This document shows positions 25,979 through 34,085 of a DNA stretch of 64,000 bases, piece after piece. The translations under genes and the position numbers were made by a program. Location: positions 1 to 64,000 of the forward strand of contig JAISIZ010000013.1 in NCBI GenBank assembly GCA_031261785.1. Direction: 5' to 3'. Under the pieces are notes generated by a model. It searched no databases and had not been told where the DNA came from. It saw nothing but the letters and a program-made list of their open reading frames with translations. This stretch comes from Mediterranea sp. (in: CFB group bacteria) (GTDB taxonomy: Bacteria > Bacteroidota > Bacteroidia > Bacteroidales > Bacteroidaceae). Within the stretch, counting starts at the first letter, position 1, and every line of letters begins with the position of its first letter.

Positions 25979-26866
25979 ATGAAAGCAATGACGACCAGGG
26001 ACAAGGAGGCGATCAGCGAGGCGCTGGAAGCCTACTGCAAGAATTACCCCACGGCGAGCCGCGCCAGCGAGAGCCTTCAAAAGGTCAGCACGGCGACGGT
26101 GAGCAACATCGTGAACCGCAAGTTCGACAACATCTCCGACGACATGTTCACCCGAATCGCGGCGCAGATCGGCTACTCGTTCGAGAGCTGGACGCTCCAC
26201 GAGAGCGAGAACTTCAAGGCGATCACCTACGTGATGGGTGACGCGCAGACGTACAAGAACGTGTTCTGGATAGACGGCGACGCGGGTTGCGGCAAGACCG
26301 CCACCGCGATAGAGTACCGCAAGGCGCACCGCAACGTGTTCTACATCCTCTGCTCGGAGGACATGAAGCGCAGCGACTTCGTGCGGGAGATAGCCCGGCA
26401 GGTGGGCGCGCCCACCGACGGCACGAACCTGCGGGACATGTTCGAGTACGCCCTGCAGATGATCACCTACCTGCAGAACCCGCTGCTCATCCTCGACGAG
26501 GGCGACAAGCTGACCGACGGCGTGCTGAACTACTTCATCAGCATCTACAACAGGCTGGAGGGACGGGCGGGCATCGTGTTCCTCTCCACCGACTACATCA
26601 AGCGGCGCATGGAGAACGGGCTTCGCTACAACAAGAAGGGCTACAAGGAGATAAACAGCCGCATAGGCAGGAAGTTCTTCGACCTGAACGCCACCTCGCA
26701 GAACGACGTGTACGCCATCTGCAAGGCTAACGGCATCACCTCGGAGGCGGACATCAGGAAGGTGCTCCGTGACGCCGCGCAGGCGGACAACGACCTGCGC
26801 AAGGTGAAACGCCTGATACACGCGCAGAAACGCCGCCAGCAGGCGCGGAAAGGAGACACCGCGTAA
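25979..26866 (+). CDS. AAA+ ATPase, Mu B type (target DNA activator)
   Basis: A 295-aa ATPase that binds target DNA, activates transposase and supports target immunity. An N-terminal HTH-like region (SRASESLQKVSTATVSNIVN) precedes Walker A (GDAGCGKTATAIEY, residue ~100) and Walker B (LLILDEGDKL). An arginine-rich C-terminus follows (KVKRLIHAQKRRQQARK). The gene lies directly after A and overlaps the next gene by one base. This is the exact Mu order A-B. Confidence 0.92.
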   Translation: MKAMTTRDKEAISEALEAYCKNYPTASRASESLQKVSTATVSNIVNRKFDNISDDMFTRIAAQIGYSFESWTLHESENFKAITYVMGDAQTYKNVFWIDGDAGCGKTATAIEYRKAHRNVFYILCSEDMKRSDFVREIARQVGAPTDGTNLRDMFEYALQMITYLQNPLLILDEGDKLTDGVLNYFISIYNRLEGRAGIVFLSTDYIKRRMENGLRYNKKGYKEINSRIGRKFFDLNATSQNDVYAICKANGITSEADIRKVLRDAAQADNDLRKVKRLIHAQKRRQQARKGDTA

Positions 26867-27540
26867 TGGGGGCGGAGGCACGGACATTCGACCGCAACGC
26901 CCGGGGCGTCCGGGAGGTGCTCGCGATGAAGTATGACACCTTCCCCTTTGAAGGCGATTGGAAAGCCGCGTTCGGCACGCCCGAGCGCACCGGCACGTGG
27001 CTCATCTGGGGCAATACCGGCAGTGGCAAGACCATGTTCGCCATGATGCTGGCAAAGGAATTGTGCAAGTACGGGCGTGTAGCGTACAACAGTCTTGAGG
27101 AGGGCGCGAGCATGAGCATACGCGACAAGATGGTGCGTGCTGGCATGATGGAGGTGAACAAGAGGTTCCTGCTCCTGGAAGGCGAGGACATGGATCAGCT
27201 CAAGCTGCGCCTGAAACGCCAGAAGTCTCCGGACTTCGTGATAATAGACAGCTTTCAGTACTGCGGGCTGAACTATCCGGCTTACCGCAAGTTCAAGAGC
27301 GAGCACCGCAACAAGCTGCTGATCTTCGTCAGCCACGCAGACGGCACCTATCCCAACGGGCGCGGCGCGCGCGGCGTGATGTATGACGCTTCAATGAAAA
27401 TATACGTGGAGGGCAAGCGGGCGTTCTGCAAGGGGCGCAGCATAGGCGACAAGGGCACGTTCGACGTGTGGCCGGAATACGCGGCGACCTACTGGGCGGA
27501 CCGCGAGACCCCGCGAAGTGATTACCTTTTAAACAAATAA
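26866..27540 (+). CDS. RecA-fold ATPase (AAA_24/25-like)
   Basis: A 224-aa P-loop ATPase with Walker A (GNTGSGKTMFAMMLAKEL, residue ~48) and a Walker B strand ending in FVIIDSFQY. A conserved switch region follows (LIFVSHADG). It looks like the AAA_24/AAA_25 proteins that phages keep near their replication genes. Start and stop overlap B by one base (TAATG), so translation is coupled. A role in DNA transactions is inferred from position. Confidence 0.75.
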   Translation: MGAEARTFDRNARGVREVLAMKYDTFPFEGDWKAAFGTPERTGTWLIWGNTGSGKTMFAMMLAKELCKYGRVAYNSLEEGASMSIRDKMVRAGMMEVNKRFLLLEGEDMDQLKLRLKRQKSPDFVIIDSFQYCGLNYPAYRKFKSEHRNKLLIFVSHADGTYPNGRGARGVMYDASMKIYVEGKRAFCKGRSIGDKGTFDVWPEYAATYWADRETPRSDYLLNK

Positions 27541-27543
27541 GCA

Positions 27544-28005
27544 ATGAAGATTACCACCAACAAGCCCGTAAGCCAGCCCCAATTAAAGGCATTGCACGCC
27601 ACGTTCCGGCGGCTCGGCATGGACGACGATGCACGCCACGACTGCGTCCACTCCTTCACGGGAGGACGCACCTCCAGCACCGGCGAGCTGACCTTTGAGG
27701 AAGCCCGGCAGCTCCTCTCGAAACTGAACCCCCGGCAGACGGACGAAGAGGTGAGGGAGATGCTCAGGAAAGAGGCTCTCACGCTCTGCCGCCGCGTCTA
27801 CTCGCTCTCGATGAAAGTATCGTTCCTGAACAAGGGATTCTCTTCGGAGACAGAGGATGACAAGCGGATGAACATCGCTAAAATAAACGCCTGGGCGCGC
27901 ACCCATACCTCCGCCAGAAAGAACATCTCCCAAATGACGGTGAACGAGCTTCGGGAGACCAAGAAGCAACTGGAGGCGATAGCCCGCAAGGAAAAGAACG
28001 ATTAA
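27544..28005 (+). CDS. GemA/gp16 family regulator (DUF1018)
   Basis: A 153-aa protein of the Mu gp16 (GemA) family. It shows the typical ISQPQLKALHATFRRLGMDDDARHD-type start, the FEEARQLLSKL helix, and the C-terminal part with many Lys and Glu. In Mu, gp16 affects DNA gyrase-related gene expression and host takeover. It is placed 3 bp downstream of the ATPase gene, as in other Mu-like phages. Confidence 0.75.
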   Translation: MKITTNKPVSQPQLKALHATFRRLGMDDDARHDCVHSFTGGRTSSTGELTFEEARQLLSKLNPRQTDEEVREMLRKEALTLCRRVYSLSMKVSFLNKGFSSETEDDKRMNIAKINAWARTHTSARKNISQMTVNELRETKKQLEAIARKEKND

Positions 28006-28023
28006 CCCTTAAACCAGAAGGAT

Positions 28024-28635
28024 ATGAGAAATAAAAGGGAAATGCAGGAAGCGGTCGCCATACTGAAATTGAAAGGCGACGATACCAGTCTGGCACAGGC
28101 TCGGGTAATCTCCCTCCGATACACAGAAATGGTGGTGTTTGCCTGCTATATTAAGGAAGTCAAGGAAGAAGACAGAGACGACGGGATTTATTTCCCAATG
28201 CGTGACGCGGCGCGATTTGTGGAAGGTCGGCTGACGCTCGAGGAATTGATTCCGGACTACATGGACTACTGGAAAACATCACCGGCTACCATAGTTCCGG
28301 AGGAGCGAGAGGATATGATTGCACTGCCCCGTTCGGAATGGAACGCCTTGGTGAGGCGCGTGAGGAATCTCGAGCGCCTGGCCGGCAATGGAGGGCGCAA
28401 GGAGCGCAAGCCCGCGGAGTGGCTTCCTCCCGGCGCCGACATGTCGGGCATGATGACGCAGGCCCGGGCCTGCGAGTACATAGGGTGCGACAAGGACACC
28501 ATCAAGAGATGGGCGGACCGGGGAACGCTACGCAGGTATGGGAGGAAGGGCGACAGGCGCGTCTATTACAGCCGCGGGGAGATAGACGAGAAGATGCCGG
28601 GACTTCGCGCGAATTGGAAAGGCCATGCCTCCTAA
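28024..28635 (+). CDS. Protein with C-terminal MerR/excisionase-type HTH
   Basis: A 203-aa protein. The C-terminal ~55 residues form an HTH_17-like winged helix (TQARACEYIGCDKDTIKRWADRG, then GDRRVYYSRGEID), as in excisionases and small phage regulators. The N-terminal ~130 residues are helical and of unknown role. It overlaps the next gene by 11 bp. It may be a DNA-binding accessory or middle regulator; the partner site is unknown. Confidence 0.65.
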   Translation: MRNKREMQEAVAILKLKGDDTSLAQARVISLRYTEMVVFACYIKEVKEEDRDDGIYFPMRDAARFVEGRLTLEELIPDYMDYWKTSPATIVPEEREDMIALPRSEWNALVRRVRNLERLAGNGGRKERKPAEWLPPGADMSGMMTQARACEYIGCDKDTIKRWADRGTLRRYGRKGDRRVYYSRGEIDEKMPGLRANWKGHAS

Positions 28636-28831
28636 GTTCAACATATACGGAAACCGCCCGTCGCTGGAGGCCCAATATGGCGCCAGCAAGAAGCGGCTCG
28701 AGGAACTTACCGACACCCTTCTGAAGATGTCCTATACCGACCCCAGGTGGGACGGGGTATCGGCGGACCGCAGGGTGGAGGAGATAAGGCTCAACCGCCT
28801 CGAGGAGAGACTGAAAGAGTTCAGGCAATGA
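28625..28831 (+). CDS. Small hypothetical protein (68 aa)
   Basis: A 68-aa charged, helical protein (SLEAQYGASKKRLEEL, RRVEEIRLNRLEERLKEF), likely a short coiled coil. It overlaps the previous gene by 11 bp and belongs to the early operon. No family was recognised. Confidence 0.55.
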   Translation: MPPKFNIYGNRPSLEAQYGASKKRLEELTDTLLKMSYTDPRWDGVSADRRVEEIRLNRLEERLKEFRQ

Positions 28832-28859
28832 ATAGTAACCAATCAAAAAGAAGAAGAAT

Positions 28860-29504
28860 ATGGACATTAGCAAATTGACCAAGGAGGAAAGGCGCGAGCT
28901 GCTGGAGCAGCTGCGGCGGACCGAGCGAGCGGACGAGCAAGTCCGCAAGGAGGCCTACGAGGGTCTCAGGGAAGCGTTCATGCGCGACGTGTGGGACCAC
29001 CTGCACCCGGTGACGAACGACGTGGCCTACTTCCGCGAGTGGCTGGAGGGCGAGTGCAAGGCGTTCCGCGAGACGATGCGGGAGTACGGCAAGCTGCGGC
29101 GGGGCGAGGGCCAGGAGAGCTACACCATCGTGGAGGGCGACTTCAAGATGGAGGTGAGGAGCAACAAGGTGAAGGCCTTCGACGAGAGGGCGGACCTCGC
29201 CGCCGAGCGGCTGGTGAACTACCTGAAGGCGTACGTGGGGCGCACGGAGAAGGGGACGGAAGACCCCATGTACCAGCTCGCCATGACGCTTCTGGAGCGC
29301 AACAAGCAGGGCGACCTGGACTACAAGTCGGTGTCGAAGCTCTACGAGCTGGAGGGACGGTTCGACGACGAGTACGCGGAGATCATGCGTCTGTTCAAGG
29401 AGTCGAACGTGGTGTACAAGACGGCCACGAACTACTACTTCAGCGGGCGGGACCCGGAGACGGGCGTCTGGAAACATGTGGAACCCTCATTCTGCCGGCT
29501 ATGA
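28860..29504 (+). CDS. DUF3164 family protein
   Basis: A 214-aa protein of the DUF3164 family that many Mu-like phages carry in this part of the early region. Family marks are the MRDVWDHLHPVTNDVAYFREWLE-type helix, a beta-hairpin (GDFKMEVRSNKV) and the C-terminal KTATNYYFSGRDPETG. A leading charged coiled coil (KEERRELLEQLRRTERADEQ) is typical. It has a good ribosome site and overlaps the HAD gene by 4 bp (ATGA). The function is unknown. Confidence 0.75.
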   Translation: MDISKLTKEERRELLEQLRRTERADEQVRKEAYEGLREAFMRDVWDHLHPVTNDVAYFREWLEGECKAFRETMREYGKLRRGEGQESYTIVEGDFKMEVRSNKVKAFDERADLAAERLVNYLKAYVGRTEKGTEDPMYQLAMTLLERNKQGDLDYKSVSKLYELEGRFDDEYAEIMRLFKESNVVYKTATNYYFSGRDPETGVWKHVEPSFCRL

Positions 29505-29875
29505 TTATAGCGATCGACTTTGACGGCACTCTCCACAAGGGGGAGTGGCCGTCCATCGGCGAGCCGTCGGACGGGGCGGTGGAGGCGATGCGGAAGTTGC
29601 GAGACGATGGTCACTACCTGATCATCAACACCTGCAGGGAGGGAACGCACCAGACCGAGATGGTGAACTGGCTGCGGGAGCGGCAAATTCCCTTCCACCG
29701 GGTGAACGACAACGCCCCGGACCACGTGGGCAAGTACGGCGGGAACTGCCGGAAGATCTACGCCCACCTGTACGTGGACGACAGGCAGGTGGGCGGGCTG
29801 CCCGCCTGGGACGAGATACTCGAGTACGCGCGCGTCCGAGAGAAGATATATCGGGAAACCCATAAGAACGGATAA
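29501..29875 (+). CDS. HAD-like hydrolase (BT0820 type)
   Basis: A 124-aa small HAD-superfamily protein. Motif I is IIAIDFDGTLHKG at the N-terminus, motif II is LIINTCREG, and a late acidic motif lies in LYVDDRQVGG. The length and the absence of a cap match a Bacteroides phage-encoded group; relatives are annotated as hydrolases. The start at 29501 gives an ATGA overlap with DUF3164 and places motif I at the N-terminus; the frame is open much further upstream but only as a shadow. A nucleotide phosphatase role is possible but not shown. Confidence 0.75.
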   Translation: MIIAIDFDGTLHKGEWPSIGEPSDGAVEAMRKLRDDGHYLIINTCREGTHQTEMVNWLRERQIPFHRVNDNAPDHVGKYGGNCRKIYAHLYVDDRQVGGLPAWDEILEYARVREKIYRETHKNG

Positions 29876-30718
29876 ATGCGCACGCCCATCACGTACTACG
29901 GAGGCAAGCAACGCCTCGCGCCGGGCATCATCGCCATGATGCCCAGGCACAAGATATACTGCGAGCCGTTCTTCGGCGGCGGAGCCGTGTTCTTCGCCAA
30001 GCCGAAAGCGGGCATCGAGGTGATCAACGACCATGACGGGCGGCTCATGAACTTCTACTGGTGCGTCCAGAGCAGGTTCGATGAGCTGTCGGAAATGGTC
30101 CGGCAGACGCTGCACTCCGAGGCGATGTACAGGTATGCCAAGGACGTGTGGAACGGGCGGGTTATCGAGGCTTCGGACGCGGAGAAGGCATGGGCGGTAT
30201 GGCTCATCACCAACGGTTCGTTCGCCGGGTCGATGCACGGCGGTTGGAAGTGGTGCAACGGGAGTTCCGGCGGCCACACCGGCACGTTCATCAAGGGCAA
30301 GCGTTCCGACTTCTCCGAGCCGCTTCACCTGCGACTCGACGACGTGCAGATTTCCTGCCGTGACGCGCTGAAGGTGATCGCCTACCGTGACACGCCGGAC
30401 ACGTTCTTCTACCTCGACCCGCCTTACCCGAACTGTTACCAAGGTCACTACGGTGGATACACCGAAGAAGACCTCAAAAAGCTGCTTGTAAAGCTGTGCG
30501 ACCTCAAAGGAAAGTTCATCCTGTCAAACTACTGGTGCGATACCCTGCGCATGTACGTCAAAGAAATGGGATGGAACTACAAGGAAGTCGAACTAAGCAT
30601 GCGGCTCACCAACCTCGGACGCGGATGCCGCCCGGAACGTGGCATACAGAAACGTACGGAGGTGATGGTGTATAATTACGATATTGAACCAAGTCTTTTT
30701 AAAAACGAAGAATTATGA
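29876..30718 (+). CDS. D12-class DNA adenine N6-methyltransferase (Dam type)
   Basis: A 280-aa methylase. The SAM-binding N-terminus (ITYYGGKQRLAPGIIAMMP...EPFFGGGAVFF) and the catalytic DPPY box (YLDPPYPNCY, residue ~182) are both intact. Dam-like enzymes methylate adenine, often in GATC, but the target here cannot be told. It begins directly after the HAD stop codon and overlaps the next gene by 4 bp. A broken, unrelated-looking second Dam gene lies at the right end of the prophage. Its likely use is protection from host restriction. Confidence 0.9.
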   Translation: MRTPITYYGGKQRLAPGIIAMMPRHKIYCEPFFGGGAVFFAKPKAGIEVINDHDGRLMNFYWCVQSRFDELSEMVRQTLHSEAMYRYAKDVWNGRVIEASDAEKAWAVWLITNGSFAGSMHGGWKWCNGSSGGHTGTFIKGKRSDFSEPLHLRLDDVQISCRDALKVIAYRDTPDTFFYLDPPYPNCYQGHYGGYTEEDLKKLLVKLCDLKGKFILSNYWCDTLRMYVKEMGWNYKEVELSMRLTNLGRGCRPERGIQKRTEVMVYNYDIEPSLFKNEEL

Positions 30719-31098
30719 TGAACGAAGAATTAAGAATGAAGTTTGACGAGGCGGTAGAATCTCTTGTCAAGCTGCTACGCGAAGAAGTGAATCCTCACGC
30801 CTCGGCGATAGTCACTACGCACGGCTTTGAGGTGGTGGAAGGCATCTATGGGAATATGGACATGGGAAGTGCCTCGAATAGGATACCCGAAATGGACGCT
30901 TTTGTGGCGGAGAAAGAGGCGCAGGTATTCGCATACGTTACTTGCTGCAAAAAGTGCCTGACATTCAATATGGGAGATACTGTTGGTTGCGACGGGCATA
31001 TCGCAGAGTGTGGACAGCGTGACGCATGTATAGAGGCATTCAAGGCGGGTGCCGGATTCTCCAGAATATTAAATCCAAAAGAAAATGAAAACGATTAA
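30715..31098 (+). CDS. Cysteine-rich hypothetical protein (127 aa)
   Basis: A 127-aa protein with a cluster of cysteines in its middle (VTCCKKCLTF, VGCDGHIAECGQRDAC) that could bind zinc. The N-terminal part is helical. It overlaps Dam upstream by 4 bp and the DUF551-like gene downstream by 14 bp. No family was recognised. Confidence 0.6.
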   Translation: MMNEELRMKFDEAVESLVKLLREEVNPHASAIVTTHGFEVVEGIYGNMDMGSASNRIPEMDAFVAEKEAQVFAYVTCCKKCLTFNMGDTVGCDGHIAECGQRDACIEAFKAGAGFSRILNPKENEND

Positions 31099-31438
31099 GG
31101 AAGCGGCTCGCGAGATAAGCGAGAAGGTATTGGCGGGCACGCCCCATGAAGGGGATGAAGCCCTGATGGCGGAGCACCTCGGTATGTTCGCCGCGGGTGT
31201 CGCCTACGCACAGCAATGGATAAGCATAGAGGACGAATTGCCGGGCAAGGGCACGTCTTTCGTCGCTAAAGGCATGTACTCCATGCCTATGCAGACTTAC
31301 ATGCGCGATGGCTCACTACAGCCTACTTTCGGGGAGCATAAGCTATACATCCGCTTGTCGGATAGGGACGAGGAGTGCTATCGCTACCTGAAGGCGGATT
31401 TAATAACTCATTGGAGACCTGTTGACATGCCCCTGTAG
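31085..31438 (+). CDS. DUF551-like protein
   Basis: A 117-aa protein with the DUF551 pattern WISIEDELPGKG near residue 40 and THWRPVDMPL at the C-terminus. DUF551 proteins are small phage products of unknown role. It starts 14 bp inside the previous gene. Confidence 0.65.
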   Translation: MKTIKEAAREISEKVLAGTPHEGDEALMAEHLGMFAAGVAYAQQWISIEDELPGKGTSFVAKGMYSMPMQTYMRDGSLQPTFGEHKLYIRLSDRDEECYRYLKADLITHWRPVDMPL

Positions 31439-31466
31439 ATTTAAGACTCTTTAAAAAACAATAATT

Positions 31467-31838
31467 ATGGTACTTGGATTTCAACCACGGTTCAAAGAAC
31501 CGATACTTGCTGATATCAAGATACATTCGTTACGTGCCGACATGCACGGGCGTTGGAAAGCAGGTCGGTCGATACAGTTCGCCACAGGCGTGCGCACATC
31601 TCGATACGAATGCTTTAAAGAAGGCATTTGCGTCAGCACTCAAGAAGTAAAGATACACATTTCAGGGAAAAAGAGTAAGCGTTATGTGGAAGTGTATGTA
31701 GATGGAAGGCCGTTTGACAGTGAAGAGTTGGAAACACTCGCTCGGAAAGACGGTTTCAAATCTACGAAGGATTTTCTTGATTTCTTCGACAAGACGTTCG
31801 AGGGTGTTATCATTCACTGGACTAATTTTAAATACTAA
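31467..31838 (+). CDS. ASCH/PUA-like small protein
   Basis: A 123-aa protein. The opening LGFQPRFKEPILADIKIHSLR, followed by GRWKAGRSIQFATG, resembles the ASCH fold, in which a strand and a W-x-x-G loop form an RNA or nucleotide pocket. The C-terminal region (EELETLARKDGFKSTKDFLDFF) matches relatives in Bacteroides phages. An RNA-binding or modified-base role is inferred only from the fold. Confidence 0.55.
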   Translation: MVLGFQPRFKEPILADIKIHSLRADMHGRWKAGRSIQFATGVRTSRYECFKEGICVSTQEVKIHISGKKSKRYVEVYVDGRPFDSEELETLARKDGFKSTKDFLDFFDKTFEGVIIHWTNFKY

Positions 31839-31843
31839 CAGCA

Positions 31844-32041
31844 ATGAAAAAGGAGAATGAACTCCAGTGCGTAAGCTACGCGCAAGCCAAAGCCCTGGAA
31901 GGATTGGGCTTTAACTGGGAGACGGACGCGTTTTACGCGACAAGGGATGTCGCTGAAGACTATCATTGTCAAACACCGGCGTTGCGCGCAGGTGAACTAC
32001 TGTCACCAACAAAAGCGAAATGGTATAAAGGTGAGAATTGA
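31844..32041 (+). CDS. Small hypothetical protein (65 aa)
   Basis: A 65-aa protein of a kind common in Bacteroidetes mobile elements (SYAQAKALEGLGFNWETDAFY). It is 5 bp downstream of the ASCH-like gene. The role is unknown. Confidence 0.55.
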   Translation: MKKENELQCVSYAQAKALEGLGFNWETDAFYATRDVAEDYHCQTPALRAGELLSPTKAKWYKGEN

Positions 32042-32080
32042 GTCATTCCCGCGCCGACCATTCCCCACGCCCTCAAATTC

Positions 32081-32263
32081 ATGCGGGACGTGAAAGAAAT
32101 CACGTATGGAATACGGTGCGAAAGAAAGGTCGTCAATCATCTATACGTAACGTCATACAGATATGCCATCATTACCGATGATATAGAAATGTCAGAACCA
32201 TATCCTACGTATGAGGATATGGAAAGTGGGCTACTTTACAAATGCGTTAAATTATCAATATAG
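32081..32263 (+). CDS. Small hypothetical protein (60 aa)
   Basis: A 60-aa protein, predicted beta-rich, with no domain recognised. Its stop codon overlaps the GTG start of the cytosine methylase (TAGTG), which supports translational coupling and hence that it is real. Confidence 0.45.
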   Translation: MRDVKEITYGIRCERKVVNHLYVTSYRYAIITDDIEMSEPYPTYEDMESGLLYKCVKLSI

Positions 32264-33045
32264 TGACACACGGAAGTCTCTTCAGCGGTATCGGCGGGTT
32301 CGACTTGGCGGCAAGTCGGGTGGGGTGGAGTAACGTCTTTCAATGTGAGAAAGACGAGTACTGCCTCCGCGTGCTGCGCAGGCACTTTCCAAACGTTGAA
32401 CTTTATGAAGACATTAAAGAGACGGATTTCACCCGGTGGGCAGGACGGGTTGACGTTATTTCCGGAGGATTCCCCTGCCAACCCTTCTCATCTGCCGGAA
32501 GGCGAAAAGGTACTTCCGATGACCGCTATCTCTGGCCGGAGATGTTTCGGGCTATACGAGAGGCTAAACCCCGGTGGGTCGTCGCTGAAAACGTTTATGG
32601 GCTTATTACTTACGAAAACGGAATGGTTCTCGAACAAGTGTTGGCTGATTTGGGAAGTGCGGGCTACGAAGCAGCCCCGCCGCTTATTATACCGGCTGCG
32701 GGCGCGAACTCGTTTCAGCGCAGAAAGCGGATATGGATTGTTGCCAACGCTGGAGGCCTCGGCATGGCGGCGGATGAAGTACAGCGGGAAATCGCTCCTG
32801 AAGCATGCCGAAAAGCGTTTGAGCAACGACTTCAACACCAAGGTGACGAAGATAACTGGATTGGAACCCTCACACGTGCCGCTGCCGTGGCTGGAAGCGT
32901 TTATGGGGTTCCCCACTGGGTGGACAGAGTGCGGGGATTAGGCAACGCGGTTGACCCCAGGATAGCATATAAGATATTTCAATGTATAACTAAAACAGAA
33001 GAATTTTATGGAAAAGGAGCAAAAGACACAGAAAAAGTGCAATGA
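32263..33045 (+). CDS. DNA cytosine-5 methyltransferase
   Basis: A 260-aa C5 methylase. Motif I is LFSGIGGFDLAA, motif IV with the catalytic cysteine is GGFPCQPFSSAGRRKG, motif VI is AENVYGL, motif VIII is QRRKRIWIV, and motifs IX-X are VDRVRGLGNAVDPRIAY. The target-recognition stretch between VIII and IX is short, about 55 residues. Translation starts at a GTG at 32263, one base before the end of the previous stop codon. A second protein-like reading frame runs through it (see 32405-32941). It is likely used for protection from restriction; the target site is unknown. Confidence 0.9.
   Translation: MTHGSLFSGIGGFDLAASRVGWSNVFQCEKDEYCLRVLRRHFPNVELYEDIKETDFTRWAGRVDVISGGFPCQPFSSAGRRKGTSDDRYLWPEMFRAIREAKPRWVVAENVYGLITYENGMVLEQVLADLGSAGYEAAPPLIIPAAGANSFQRRKRIWIVANAGGLGMAADEVQREIAPEACRKAFEQRLQHQGDEDNWIGTLTRAAAVAGSVYGVPHWVDRVRGLGNAVDPRIAYKIFQCITKTEEFYGKGAKDTEKVQ
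32405..32941 (+). CDS. Overlapping protein embedded in the C5 methylase gene (candidate)
   Basis: A 178-aa frame, shifted relative to the methylase, which is wholly contained in that gene. It does not read like a shadow. It carries FPEDSPANPS, TAISGRRCFGLYERLNPGG, GYGLLPTLEASAWRRMKYSGKS and finally AFMGFPTGWTE, elements I recognise from hypothetical proteins annotated beside or within phage C5 methylases in Bacteroidetes. Whether it is made from the ATG at 32405, from 32519, or by frameshift is unknown. See the matching finding. I cannot rule out that such database entries are themselves artefacts of this overlap. Confidence 0.45.
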   Translation: MKTLKRRISPGGQDGLTLFPEDSPANPSHLPEGEKVLPMTAISGRRCFGLYERLNPGGSSLKTFMGLLLTKTEWFSNKCWLIWEVRATKQPRRLLYRLRARTRFSAESGYGLLPTLEASAWRRMKYSGKSLLKHAEKRLSNDFNTKVTKITGLEPSHVPLPWLEAFMGFPTGWTECGD

Positions 33046-33229
33046 AAAGATTAAATTGCGGTATGTAGTGCTTTGCCTCTGCTTAGTGATGGTGATCCCG
33101 CTCTTCATCATTGGCAGGCTGTTAAACGCCATCGCGAACCTTTTGGCGTCATTGGCATTTTTGGTAACGGGTTACACGTACCTCGCCAAGAAATACTTCG
33201 GGTTCTTTGCCGGCGCGTTCAAGTCGTAG
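33008..33229 (+). CDS. Small membrane protein (73 aa)
   Basis: A 73-aa protein with a Lys-rich start and two hydrophobic helices (YVVLCLCLVMVIPLFIIGRLL and LLASLAFLVTGYTYLAKKYFGFF). It overlaps the methylase by 38 bp and is the last gene of the early operon before the terminator at 33251. The function is unknown. Confidence 0.6.
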   Translation: MEKEQKTQKKCNEKIKLRYVVLCLCLVMVIPLFIIGRLLNAIANLLASLAFLVTGYTYLAKKYFGFFAGAFKS

Positions 33230-33250
33230 TGACCGTCCGAATGACAGGCG

Positions 33251-33290
33251 CGGCCGCCAGGCAAATAAACTGTCCGGCGGCCGTTTTTTT
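33251..33290 (+). terminator. Terminator of the early operon
   Basis: CGGCCGCC (33251-33258) pairs with GGCGGCCG (33276-33283), followed by seven T residues. Confidence 0.88.
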
Positions 33291-33335
33291 GCGCATGATG
33301 TCGGAAGAACGCGAGAAAACGGACGGGGCGGTATC

Positions 33336-33361
33336 TTGTGCCATTCTTTTGCCTACCTTTG
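33336..33361 (+). promoter_or_regulatory. Promoter of the 79-aa HTH-like gene
   Basis: TTG (33336-33338), 15 bases, then TACCTTTG (33354-33361). The spacer is a little short. It lies after the early terminator and 31 bp before the next ATG. Confidence 0.55.
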
Positions 33362-33391
33362 CCGTTGGAATGACAGGGTAGTTTTCAGGAT

Positions 33392-33631
33392 ATGCGTAAA
33401 GGAAAGAAGAAAATAGTGGGGCGTAGCTACGCGCTAAGGGTTGAGGCAATCCTTGGCATATACGAGGAACACGCGAAAAGCGGGCTGTCGAACCGTGAGA
33501 TATTGCGCCGTTATATCTGGCCAAGGTTCCATATATGCGAGAAAACGTTCTACAACATGATCAACGCCTCCGCCAGCGAGCGCGTCATTCTCCAGCAACA
33601 GGAGATACACAGGCAGCTTACCCTCTTTTGA
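33392..33631 (+). CDS. Small HTH-like protein, possible middle/late regulator (79 aa)
   Basis: A 79-aa basic protein with an HTH-like stretch (LSNREILRRYIWPRFHICEKTFYNMI) of the kind seen in transposase-like and phage regulators. It has its own promoter after the early terminator and an AGGA ribosome site. It occupies the place where Mu carries mor/C, the activators of middle and late transcription, just before the structural genes. It overlaps the opposing tail gene by 14 bp at its 3' end. The activator role is inferred from position. Confidence 0.55.
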   Translation: MRKGKKKIVGRSYALRVEAILGIYEEHAKSGLSNREILRRYIWPRFHICEKTFYNMINASASERVILQQQEIHRQLTLF

Positions 33632-34085
33632 TTCGCTGGGTAACCCGGAAGCTATGGTCGGAAATGTCCTCCACCACCTCCCCATGATTATGGTTTGTGG
33701 CCGTCCCGGAGCGACGGAACATGTATATCTGCGCCTGCCCATCGTCTGCGGTCAGGTTGAAAAGGCATCGGTCTATCCTGTCGAGCAGGTCAAAGCGCGC
33801 GAGTGTCTGCTCTTGGAACTGGCTACCGTCGCGTGAGCTGCCGTCCCAAGGGGTAAGGATATGTAGCCGCACGGTAGCGTCCGCCTGCTGGCTGTCGCCT
33901 CCGAGCGTCGCCCATTTGAGTGGCTGCATCTCTATGAACACCGCGGGCATGGCGAATATCTCCTCCTGTTCGATGAACTCCACCTGCTCGTTCCACAGGT
34001 CGAACGTCTTGATTACGGGTTGCCCGTTATCGTCCGTAAGGGTTTTGAGCCTTTCTATGAGGCTCAGGTACAAAAGTCGTCTCAT
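33618..34085 (-). CDS. Phage head-tail/tail-completion protein
   Basis: A 155-aa protein and the last gene of the leftward late operon. It starts with a long helix (RRLLYLSLIERLKTL) and continues in alternating strands (VRLHILTPWDG, FRRSGTATNHNHGEV), a pattern like tail-terminator/neck proteins (gp37- or U-type). It overlaps gpG by 4 bp. Identification is by position and size more than by sequence. Confidence 0.5.
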   Translation of the reverse strand: MRRLLYLSLIERLKTLTDDNGQPVIKTFDLWNEQVEFIEQEEIFAMPAVFIEMQPLKWATLGGDSQQADATVRLHILTPWDGSSRDGSQFQEQTLARFDLLDRIDRCLFNLTADDGQAQIYMFRRSGTATNHNHGEVVEDISDHSFRVTQRIKRG

